The notes under the pieces were generated by a model. That model did not search any database and was not told the origin of the DNA. It worked only from the letters and a program-made list of their open reading frames with translations. The translations under genes and the position numbers were made by a program. A stretch of 11,717 bases of DNA, taken from positions 1 to 11,717 of the forward strand of contig CAUDCW010000032.1 in NCBI GenBank assembly GCA_958448165.1. Reading direction: 5' to 3'. The stretch comes from an uncultured Oscillospiraceae bacterium (GTDB taxonomy: Bacteria; Bacillota; Clostridia; Oscillospirales; Acutalibacteraceae). Shown here piece by piece: positions 1 to 6,461 of the stretch (its first letter is position 1; the number at the start of each line of letters is the position of its first letter).

Positions 1-2
1 TT

Positions 3-884
3 GCCTGCGACTCAGTAAAGACTGACGGCGGAGCAGATATAATCTGCAACGGCAAGACGGTTCATTATGACAATATAGAGGACGCCTGGAATGACGCAAT
101 GACCTATTCGGAAGCTACCGTAAAGCTTTATGAGGACTGGTCACCGAAGAACGGTTCGGCAGATTTCGGTACAGGCGCAGGCTTCAAAAACGGCGCAATT
201 TATGTCAGCAGAACAGTAACACTCGACTTAAACGGACACAGAATCGACCGTAAGCTTACAGCGGCAAGAGATGACGGCTCTGTAATCATAACTTCTAAAT
301 ACAACTCTCTCTATCTTGTAAACAGCGCAAGTACCAAGGGCGTTATTACCGGAGGTTTTACCACAGGAAAAGGCGGCGGCATTTTTGAAGAGGATTCGGG
401 AACTGTTTTAGGCAACTACGGCGGCGTCAAGGAAATCAACAACTGCATAATCACAGGCAACAGAGCGTTAAAGGACGGCGGCGGTGTTTACCTTTCAGAG
501 TTCAACAACGGCTGTCTGCTGAAAAACTGCGAAATCAGCAATAACTCATCATCAAGCAACGGCGGCGGTCTGTTTGCAAGAGTATCGGGATTCTTCACAG
601 CAGAGGTTAAGCTTGAAGGAAAGGTTGTTATACGCGACAACCTTGCAAACAACAGGAACAACAACTTAACACTTGATGAAAATTCGTGCACAAAGGCAAC
701 GCTTACTATCTCCTCATTGTCAAGCGGCTCGTATATCGGAATAAACAGCACCACTTCGGACAGATGGCTCCGCATCACAGAGAACAACGATAATATCAAG
801 AGCTACAAATCATATTTTGAGTATGACAACAGCGGCTACAGGATTGAAATTTCAGGCAAGCACCTTGAAATTGACAGAAGATAA
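3..884 (+). CDS. Right-handed beta-helix repeat protein, 5'-truncated by the window edge
   Basis: The frame is open from base 3, with no stop before the first ATG at 99, so the true start lies upstream and about 293 C-terminal residues are visible. The ATG at 99 is probably internal: the upstream codons read as normal protein (VHYDNIEDAWNDAM...). The visible part begins with a short segment ending in a TLDLNGHRI strand, then shows turns typical of parallel beta-helix proteins: GGGIFEEDSGTV, ITGNRALKDGGGVYLSE and ISNNSSSSNGGGLFARV, about 30 to 35 residues apart. This GGG[I/V/L] plus [I]xxN pattern is known from Pmp/adhesin-like and pectate-lyase-like beta helices, usually secreted or surface exposed. 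No catalytic residues, anchor or dockerin are visible; it ends at GKHLEIDRR. Its base composition is more GC-rich than the lipoprotein genes that follow. Fold is well supported; substrate or partner is unknown. Confidence 0.75.
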   Translation, partial: ACDSVKTDGGADIICNGKTVHYDNIEDAWNDAMTYSEATVKLYEDWSPKNGSADFGTGAGFKNGAIYVSRTVTLDLNGHRIDRKLTAARDDGSVIITSKYNSLYLVNSASTKGVITGGFTTGKGGGIFEEDSGTVLGNYGGVKEINNCIITGNRALKDGGGVYLSEFNNGCLLKNCEISNNSSSSNGGGLFARVSGFFTAEVKLEGKVVIRDNLANNRNNNLTLDENSCTKATLTISSLSSGSYIGINSTTSDRWLRITENNDNIKSYKSYFEYDNSGYRIEISGKHLEIDRR

Positions 885-921
885 TATTTCTGCCTTGAAT
901 TAAGCACAAAAACATAAAAAG

Positions 922-939
922 CGGCTGAAAAATCAGCCG
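922..939 (-). terminator. Hairpin with terminator-like T tract only on the minus strand
   Basis: A perfect 7-bp stem (CGGCTGA / TCAGCCG) with an AAAA loop lies 38 bases after the beta-helix stop codon. On the plus strand it is followed by AAAGAGG rather than T residues. Read on the minus strand the stem is followed by CTTTTTATGTTTTT, a canonical intrinsic terminator tail. No minus-strand gene runs into it, so it may act as a 3' stabilising hairpin for the beta-helix mRNA or be a relic of a rearrangement. Confidence 0.45.
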
Positions 940-1058
940 AAAGAGGTAGGCTTGCAGTCTTTTTGCGGTGTAAAATTCAGATGTAATCGACTGATAAAAG
1001 TAAAAATAAAATAATTTCCACAGCATTCGTTACATTTGTATATGAATAATCAATAAGG

Positions 1059-1096
1059 AATCGGTCGTTTTGCATTCTGCAAAGCGGCCGATTTTT
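1059..1096 (+). terminator. Rho-independent terminator upstream of the clostripain promoter
   Basis: AATCGGTCG (1059-1067) pairs with CGGCCGATT (1085-1093) with one G-U pair. An inner TTTGCA/TGCAAA stem extends the hairpin, which is followed by a T run to 1096. It separates the beta-helix transcript from the promoter cassette just downstream. In the gene-free stretch 885-1227 I see this terminator, the hairpin at 922-939 and the promoter repeat at 1114-1188. Confidence 0.8.
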
Positions 1097-1113
1097 AGCA
1101 AATCAGAAAATTT

Positions 1114-1188
1114 TTTCAAAAAAATTTTAAAATTTTACAAAAATCGCCTGATTTTGTTGCACTTTTGTTGCACTTCGTATTGTATAAT
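1114..1188 (+). repeat. Promoter cassette, copy 1 of a 75-bp direct repeat
   Basis: These 75 bases match 5792-5866 at a constant offset of 4678, with differences only at 1144 (T versus C), 1181 (T versus G) and 1182 (G versus T). The element has a TTTC A7 T4 A4 T4 AC A5 tract, a short CGCCTGA segment, two tandem TTTTGTTGCAC units, CTTCGTAT, and TATAAT. Both copies lie just after an intrinsic terminator and ahead of a gene, in the same orientation. The flanks outside the element do not match. Confidence 0.95.
1152..1188 (+). promoter_or_regulatory. Promoter of the clostripain gene with tandem 11-bp activator-type boxes
   Basis: Two perfect TTTTGTTGCAC units occupy 1152-1162 and 1163-1173, and TATAAT is at 1183-1188, leaving nine bases between the second unit and the -10. 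There is no good -35 at 16 to 18 bp; the nearest match, TTGCAC at 1157-1162, is 20 bp away. That layout suggests an activator-dependent promoter, with the boxes in place of the -35. The A/T tracts just upstream could act as an UP element. Inferred transcription start is near 1195, giving a leader of about 33 bases to the ATG at 1228. Confidence 0.7.
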
Positions 1189-1227
1189 AATGAATAATAA
1201 GCATTTTGTCGGGATTTGGTGTAATTT

Positions 1228-2388
1228 ATGAAAAGCAGTCACTACAAGTTTTACACTTGCTTTGCGATATTTATGGTATTACTTAACATTGTTTTAGTTG
1301 GGTGTAATTCGCATCAGACAAAAAGTGAAATTGAAGTTATTACAAGCAAAGCCGTTGAAAGCAGTACCAAAAGTTCTGAAAATAAAATATATAGTGACGA
1401 CTACACATTGTTGATATATATGTGCGGAAGCTCTCTTGAAAGCAAAAACGGTTCTGCATCAGATGATATTTCAGAGCTTTTAAGTGCCGATATTACTAAA
1501 AATGTGAATGTTGTGCTTGAAACGGGCGGAACACAACGATGGAAAAAACACGGAATTTCTGCCGATAAACTTCAAAGATATATGATTGCGGATAATAAGC
1601 TCGAATTGCTGGAAGAAGAAAAGCTTTCCTGTATGGGTGATTCATCAACAATAAGAGAATTTATTGACTGGGGAACGCAGAAGTTTCCTGCAAAAAGAAC
1701 AGCATTGATTTTGTGGGATCACGGAGGAGGTTTTCTCAAAGGAATATGCAGGGACGAGCTTTATAAGAATGACTGGCTGACGGTACAGGAGTTTGATACT
1801 GCACTTCAGACCTGTTCATTTTTATATAAATTTGACTTTATCGGATTTGATTGCTGTTTGATGTCAAATTATGAAACAGCATTAGTTGTTTCAGAATACA
1901 GCGACTATATGATAGCGTCCGAAGACCTTGAGCCGACAGGCGGATGGGACTACAAATCAATTGCAGATTCGCTTGGAAGCGGTGACGAAATAAAGACAAT
2001 TCTCGACAGCTTTACGAAATCACACAGCAGTAAAGCAGATTACACGCTTTCTGCCATTGATTTAACACAGCTTGATAAAATTAAATCTGCATTTCAGAAT
2101 TGCATTGACAGGGGAAAGACAGATTTTGAAAAGGCGATAAACTCAACAGACAGCATCGGGATTTTTTCGTCCTGTGTATATGATATGGGTAGCTTTGGCG
2201 ACTCACTGAATATTGATTTTGATTTTTCGGATTGTATAACTGTTGTGAGTTCGGGTGATATGAGTAATCTTTCCGGAATCAGCTTTTGTTTCCCTGTTGA
2301 CGACAGAGAAACAATGGAAGAGTATATTCAGAATTGCAGAGATGATAATTACACGGAATTTATAAAAAATAATTTTAATTTGTCCTGA
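1228..2388 (+). CDS. Clostripain-family (peptidase C11) cysteine protease lipoprotein
   Basis: The product has 386 residues. Residues 1-25 form a lipoprotein signal with lipobox LVGC, so Cys26 would be lipid-modified and the enzyme held on the outer face of the membrane. A Ser/Lys-rich linker to about 57 leads into the C11 domain: strand YTLLIYMCGSSLES (59-72), catalytic His in LILWDHGGG (His165), and the Cys motif IGFDCCLMSNYE. By alignment with the family's DxCLM motif the nucleophile should be Cys210; Cys209 beside it is unusual. C11 enzymes cleave after basic residues, usually Arg, and many self-process; the substrate here is unknown. The ATG directly follows an in-frame TAA, so no longer start is possible, and the Shine-Dalgarno is weak (GGATTTGG), unlike the neighbours. 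The 75-bp promoter cassette precedes it, and a large lipoprotein gene follows after 86 bases in the same direction. Confidence 0.88.
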   Translation: MKSSHYKFYTCFAIFMVLLNIVLVGCNSHQTKSEIEVITSKAVESSTKSSENKIYSDDYTLLIYMCGSSLESKNGSASDDISELLSADITKNVNVVLETGGTQRWKKHGISADKLQRYMIADNKLELLEEEKLSCMGDSSTIREFIDWGTQKFPAKRTALILWDHGGGFLKGICRDELYKNDWLTVQEFDTALQTCSFLYKFDFIGFDCCLMSNYETALVVSEYSDYMIASEDLEPTGGWDYKSIADSLGSGDEIKTILDSFTKSHSSKADYTLSAIDLTQLDKIKSAFQNCIDRGKTDFEKAINSTDSIGIFSSCVYDMGSFGDSLNIDFDFSDCITVVSSGDMSNLSGISFCFPVDDRETMEEYIQNCRDDNYTEFIKNNFNLS

Positions 2389-2414
2389 TTTTGTCATTAT
2401 CAGAATTATATAAT
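2384..2414 (+). promoter_or_regulatory. Possible degenerate one-box version of the cassette promoter
   Basis: CCTGATTTTGT (2384-2394) overlaps the clostripain stop codon and is identical to the 11 bases opening the box region of the cassette (1147-1157). TATAAT follows at 2409-2414. The distance from the shared word to the -10 is 25 bases here and 36 in the cassette, a difference of exactly one 11-bp unit. The intervening bases do not match, so this may be chance. If real, it would give the 1071-residue lipoprotein its own promoter. Confidence 0.25.
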
Positions 2415-2474
2415 CAGTATGGAAAACGGAGCTGTGCTCTGAAATATAAAAAATTTTTGTAAGGAGGAAATTCT

Positions 2475-5400
2475 ATGAAAACAAAAACTAAACTCAAAAG
2501 GGTTGTAGCTGTTTTATTAGCAGCAATCACTTGTCTTAGTGTTACGGCTTGTTCAACTCCAAAGAACATTGATGAAAAATGGGGATTGACGCTGGAAGAC
2601 TACGAAAACGCAATATTCCTTGATTCAGAAACGGAATTGAAGGACGGAACGAGAACCGTTACACTGACAAGCGAAGAATCAGAACTAAAGTCCAACATAA
2701 GCAAGGACAAAGTGTGTATCACCGCTTTGCCTTTAGCTGAAGAAGATTTATTGTCTTATTCGACCGAAGATAGTGACTCTTCATCTTCAACGGACGAGGC
2801 AGATGATACAGAGGTTGTAAGCAAAGAGAAATTCATTGATGACTTTACTTTAGAGCAGAAAGACAACAAAACTCTTGTTTTGAGCTTTAAGGAAGAGGAA
2901 TACGACGGTGCTTGTGTATATATGTATTTTGTTCACAAGGACTGTGTAGAAGACAAGGTTTACGCAATAGGTTCGGATTATATAGACCCAACCCAAAAAG
3001 CAGCTCCTACAGGTAAGATTGCAACAAATCACGCTAATTTGCAGGAAAATCCTACTATTGAAATAAAGATTACTAACGCAAAGCCGGTCAGTGATATAAA
3101 AGCAGAGAATATTACTTTTTCAGGTGCTTTTAAAGATTTGCAGATTTCGTCGGTAGAAGCTTCGGGCGATACAATCAAATTGCAGACAGTCGGAACAGTA
3201 AAGATTACCGACGCATCGTATGGCTATGTTGACCTTTCGGCTAAAACAAATGATGCGGAAAAAGAAATTTTTGCTTTTACCGAGATTAATAATATTGATG
3301 TCTATATTGATGCTGCAACATTTAAATACAGCGACAAAGTGTTAAGCTTTGATGTTGATGTTGCTGGCAAGGAGCTGGAGCTTTCAAATGAGGAGCTTGC
3401 TTCTTCAATAAAGCTTGATGAGTTTAAAATAGAAAAAACAGAAATTTCAAAGGATAAAAAATCATTCAAGCTTTATGTGAATGTTGATGCAAACGACATT
3501 GACGATGCGGTAAATAAACTCAACTACAAAACCCTCTCAATTGATTCAAAGGCTGTCGGCTTTGACGGAATAGAATACATAATTTCGGTAAGCACGGCTG
3601 TATTTAAGGTGAATGTTAATTCCATTGACAAGCCCGAGGGCGATTCCGATAAATACACTGCAAGTGCTGAAATCTATCCCATAAGCGGTGATTTAAAGGA
3701 TCTTGAAAAATCCGATATTTCCTTTGACGGCGATTTTGCCGATGCTGAAATTACATCATTTAAAAAGACTGATAACAGCTATACCTTTGATTTCAGCTTT
3801 ACCTGTAAAGATGCTGAAAAGACTATTTTCTCGGGAGTTGTAAAGCTTGCTGACGGTAAGCTCTTAAACGAATGGGGTACAGCGTCAGCCTCGCTTTCTT
3901 CAAGTGCGGAGTATCTGTTTGAAAACAGCAAAGCCTCCGGTTATGATGAGATTAAAGAATTGGTAAAAAATATCAAAATAGAAAGCAAAACTGTGTTTAA
4001 ATCAAAAAACTTTGTGGATAAAATAATGAAATTACGCGAGCAGATTTATGGCGGAAAATATTCTGACGCTTTCGAAACAGGAAAAGCAGTTCTGGGAATG
4101 TTGGGAATAATAGATACCCGTTCCGGTGAACAAAAATCGCTTGAAGAAATCAGGTCAATAGTTTTGGATACAAAGCTTCTTGTTGAGAATGTAGATAAAA
4201 AAATAGTCGACCTTAACGATAAGCTTGAGCATGCATCTGCCGATTTAAAAATAGGCATTGACAAGGCAACCATTCAGACTGCTTGCAGCAGATGGGAAAA
4301 CTTTATCAGCAACTATATTAATCCGCTTGAAAACAGTATGAATACTTATACTGTAAATGTTCAGAAGAAGTTTGTTGATTTCATCAGCAATAGTGACAGC
4401 CTTGATGTTTACTTTGATGTAAACGGAAATATGTCTATTCTCAAGGGCGATGTAAGAGGGAAATTGGTGTCAATAGACGGAGATGAAATTGACCGGTCCA
4501 AAACAATTACAATTGAGCTTAACAACGATAACCTACAAAACTCACTTGCAGCTCTTAAAAATCATAAGAATAAATACAGTAATGACTTGCTTGAAGCATT
4601 GAAAGCTGATTTTCTTGAAATTCTGAAAAGTAAGAATTATGAAGATCTTGAAGCTACAGATGAAAATGCAGAAATACTTTTAAATTTTATTCAGACAAAA
4701 ATTTCTCTTGAAACACTGAATGAAAATGAATTCAATAATAAATTCATTGAGCAATTCAAAAATCTCTGTAATGCAATTTCCGGAACAAATACAAATTCTT
4801 CTTTAAATGCATTCTATACTTACATATCCTCTGTTTACAACTTCCAGCAGGAGGGTGAGGAAGAGCTTGTGAATATGAATAACTATCTCACCGTTGCATT
4901 ATTCAGATACGGCTGCCTTGCCTCTTATGCAACAGACTACCATTCGGGAATAAGCGATGATGATACAAGCATTTCCGACGCTTGGAACAGTGCAATAAAA
5001 GCGCTTGAAAATACCGGAATACAAGAAGTTAAAGACGGCGAAAGATGGTGTTATGTAGTTGGAAGACCTGTGTCTGCAGCTTCAGCAAAGTTTGTACGAC
5101 ATTATCGTGTAAATTCCAGAACGAAAACTGAACATCTGAGAGCTAAGGGTGTTCATAAGACGAGCATAAAATACAAATATTATGGATTGGATTATGATTA
5201 TGTAAGGCTTGAGGATCAAAAAACAAACAAGGAAATAAACTCGGCTTATGTACTCTCCGGAACTCAGCTTGCAATAATTAAAAACCGATTTGATAATATG
5301 AACCTTGGAATATCCTTTAAGGACTATATGACAAACAGTGATATTTTTAAATTGAATACAAATGCAAATCTTGTGGTTGCAAGTAGGGTAAGTACAGAAA

Positions 5401-5690
5401 GTATTCCTTTGGACGGAAAAGTTGAACTTACCTGCACAGATGAGCATTACTCAGATTACAATGTAGACGAAAAGTATAAAATCGGAAAAAGCAACAAGAG
5501 TGATATTTCAATACACGAAAGGCAAAATGCTGTGGTATTTGACTTAAATAACTGTTCGTATAAGACGCAAGCTGTTTTTGAAAGAGCACACTACGGTCAA
5601 TCATTTTTCCTTTGGAGTAAAGATGAAGACGCTCGTTTTGAAAATACTGCATTAAGAGATACTACTTATGCTGTTTTTACAATCAGATAA
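2475..5690 (+). CDS. Large lipoprotein with beta-rich repeats and a long helical region, function unknown
   Basis: The product has 1071 residues. Residues 1-25 are a lipoprotein signal with lipobox VTAC, so Cys26 is the predicted lipid anchor. An acidic Ser-rich stretch lies at about 94-114. Between about 130 and 480 there are diverged repeats with a common strand pattern, for example NITFSGAFKDLQISSVEA (from 211), SIKLDEFKIEKTEIS (from 311) and DISFDGDFADAEITSF (from 414), probably Ig-like or similar beta-sandwich modules. From about 490 to 830 the sequence turns strongly helical, with coiled-coil character at 550-640 (LEEIRSIVLDTKLLVENV and following). The last 200 residues are aromatic-rich and beta-like with no motif I recognise. 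A strong AAGGAGG lies seven bases before the ATG. It probably shares an mRNA with the clostripain gene. The order beta modules, long helical bundle, beta tail recalls helical pore-forming toxins or surface adhesins, but no family can be assigned. Confidence 0.8.
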   Translation: MKTKTKLKRVVAVLLAAITCLSVTACSTPKNIDEKWGLTLEDYENAIFLDSETELKDGTRTVTLTSEESELKSNISKDKVCITALPLAEEDLLSYSTEDSDSSSSTDEADDTEVVSKEKFIDDFTLEQKDNKTLVLSFKEEEYDGACVYMYFVHKDCVEDKVYAIGSDYIDPTQKAAPTGKIATNHANLQENPTIEIKITNAKPVSDIKAENITFSGAFKDLQISSVEASGDTIKLQTVGTVKITDASYGYVDLSAKTNDAEKEIFAFTEINNIDVYIDAATFKYSDKVLSFDVDVAGKELELSNEELASSIKLDEFKIEKTEISKDKKSFKLYVNVDANDIDDAVNKLNYKTLSIDSKAVGFDGIEYIISVSTAVFKVNVNSIDKPEGDSDKYTASAEIYPISGDLKDLEKSDISFDGDFADAEITSFKKTDNSYTFDFSFTCKDAEKTIFSGVVKLADGKLLNEWGTASASLSSSAEYLFENSKASGYDEIKELVKNIKIESKTVFKSKNFVDKIMKLREQIYGGKYSDAFETGKAVLGMLGIIDTRSGEQKSLEEIRSIVLDTKLLVENVDKKIVDLNDKLEHASADLKIGIDKATIQTACSRWENFISNYINPLENSMNTYTVNVQKKFVDFISNSDSLDVYFDVNGNMSILKGDVRGKLVSIDGDEIDRSKTITIELNNDNLQNSLAALKNHKNKYSNDLLEALKADFLEILKSKNYEDLEATDENAEILLNFIQTKISLETLNENEFNNKFIEQFKNLCNAISGTNTNSSLNAFYTYISSVYNFQQEGEEELVNMNNYLTVALFRYGCLASYATDYHSGISDDDTSISDAWNSAIKALENTGIQEVKDGERWCYVVGRPVSAASAKFVRHYRVNSRTKTEHLRAKGVHKTSIKYKYYGLDYDYVRLEDQKTNKEINSAYVLSGTQLAIIKNRFDNMNLGISFKDYMTNSDIFKLNTNANLVVASRVSTESIPLDGKVELTCTDEHYSDYNVDEKYKIGKSNKSDISIHERQNAVVFDLNNCSYKTQAVFERAHYGQSFFLWSKDEDARFENTALRDTTYAVFTIR

Positions 5691-5728
5691 ACTTTGATTT
5701 ATGATTACATAATTTTGTCTTGTTAAGC

Positions 5729-5763
5729 AAAGCGGCCCGGACATTATGTTTGAGCCGCTTTTT
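5729..5763 (+). terminator. Rho-independent terminator after the large lipoprotein gene
   Basis: AAAGCGGC (5729-5736) pairs perfectly with GCCGCTTT (5754-5761) across a 17-base loop, ending in a short T run. It lies 38 bases after the stop codon and closes the clostripain/lipoprotein unit before the second promoter cassette. Confidence 0.8.
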
Positions 5764-5791
5764 CACGCCGTTTCGTATCGATTTTCTAAAA

Positions 5792-5866
5792 TTTCAAAAA
5801 AATTTTAAAATTTTACAAAAACCGCCTGATTTTGTTGCACTTTTGTTGCACTTCGTATGTTATAAT
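5792..5866 (+). repeat. Promoter cassette, copy 2 of the 75-bp direct repeat
   Basis: This is the partner of 1114-1188, in the same orientation and with the same internal layout; 72 of 75 bases agree. Two of the three differences fall just before the -10, while both 11-bp units and the A/T tract are fully conserved. In the gene-free stretch 5691-6046 I see the terminator at 5729-5763, this cassette, and the interrupted small ORF at 5923-6060. Confidence 0.95.
5830..5866 (+). promoter_or_regulatory. Promoter of the membrane protein-kinase-regulator operon, tandem 11-bp boxes
   Basis: TTTTGTTGCAC occurs at 5830-5840 and 5841-5851, and TATAAT at 5861-5866, again nine bases after the second unit. 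Inferred transcription start is near 5873, leaving an unusually long leader of about 170 bases before the next clear gene at 6047. The same unknown factor should control this promoter and the one at 1152-1188; the downstream SARP-like regulator is the natural candidate. Confidence 0.7.
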
Positions 5867-5922
5867 GCTCTTATAATAGCAAATCTGGTTACAAAATTCT
5901 TTTTAAGAAAGGTCGAAAAATT

Positions 5923-6060
5923 ATGAATCATTAAATTAAAGTGAAAAATGGAGTCAGTTATCCAAAATTGAAAGCTGATATCCCATTCAAAAAATCAAAA
6001 AAATCAAAAAAATCAAAACTAATAAATTTAAACGGAGGAAATTATTATGAACGTATTTGA
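5923..6060 (+). pseudogene. Interrupted small Lys/Ser-rich ORF in the operon leader
   Basis: An ATG at 5923, ten bases after AAAGG (5908-5912), opens a frame reading M N H stop. After the TAA at 5932 the same frame stays open for 41 more codons, from ATT at 5935 to a TGA at 6058-6060. It includes YPKLKADIPFKKSKKSKKSK and a GGNYYERI tail that overlaps the first 14 bases of the next gene. The KKS run comes from a DNA repeat of TC plus six or seven A residues (5987-6014). A GTG at 5941 could start the downstream part, but has no ribosome binding site. It could be a small basic peptide gene killed by a nonsense change, a leader, or an accidental open frame; the last cannot be excluded. Confidence 0.25.
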
Positions 6061-6388
6061 AGCTTTAACAGTGTATGATTATGCTACAGCAATCACAGGT
6101 GTTTTGGGAGTCATTCTGGGAATTGCCCAGCTTTGTACAAAAAAGTGTATTGGCCTGTTGACAATTGGCAGTTATACTGAAGCAAGCGCAAGGAAATTTA
6201 CGCTTGTATCGGGAGTTATTTACCTTGTTGGCGGAATAGTAACAGCTGTTGCACCCTTTGTAGTAAAATTTATCAATGCTCAGAATTTTGGTTTCAGTTT
6301 ACCTTCTGATATTCTGATCTGGATTGTGATTGCAGTAGTTGCAATAGTATTGATTGCGCAATTTTCAATACTAAAGAGAAAGCTTTGA
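6047..6388 (+). CDS. Small membrane protein with three predicted transmembrane helices
   Basis: The product has 113 residues. Hydrophobic segments lie at about 14-30 (TAITGVLGVILGIAQLC), 51-76 and 88-109, with a short polar loop TIGSYTEASARK between the first two and a basic C-terminus KRKL. No cleavable signal or enzymatic motif is seen. GGAGG ends eight bases before the ATG, supporting this start. It is the first intact gene after promoter cassette copy 2, and a histidine kinase gene follows 73 bases later with no clear terminator between, so all three genes are likely one operon. The layout loosely recalls small DUF3784-type membrane proteins, but I do not claim that family. By position it could be a sensor accessory, an immunity-like protein or a target of the two-component system. 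Confidence 0.75.
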   Translation: MNVFEALTVYDYATAITGVLGVILGIAQLCTKKCIGLLTIGSYTEASARKFTLVSGVIYLVGGIVTAVAPFVVKFINAQNFGFSLPSDILIWIVIAVVAIVLIAQFSILKRKL

Positions 6389-6461
6389 TTTTTCAAAAAA
6401 GCCCTTATATATAATTTAGATATATGCAGTGATTTTTGAAAACAGATAAAAAGGAGCGTTT

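Noticed and set aside
1190..1231. 13-codon ORF overlapping the clostripain start by ATGA
   Set aside because: Its ATG falls directly after the -10, before the expected transcription start, and it has no ribosome binding site.
5082..5652. Minus-strand ORFs of 121 and 74 codons
   Set aside because: They overlap the coding frame of the large lipoprotein and show no domain, signal or start context.
5720..5926. 68-codon plus-strand ORF covering the terminator and promoter cassette copy 2
   Set aside because: It reads through a clear terminator and the duplicated promoter and has no ribosome binding site; its hydrophobic sequence is the translated AT-rich repeat.
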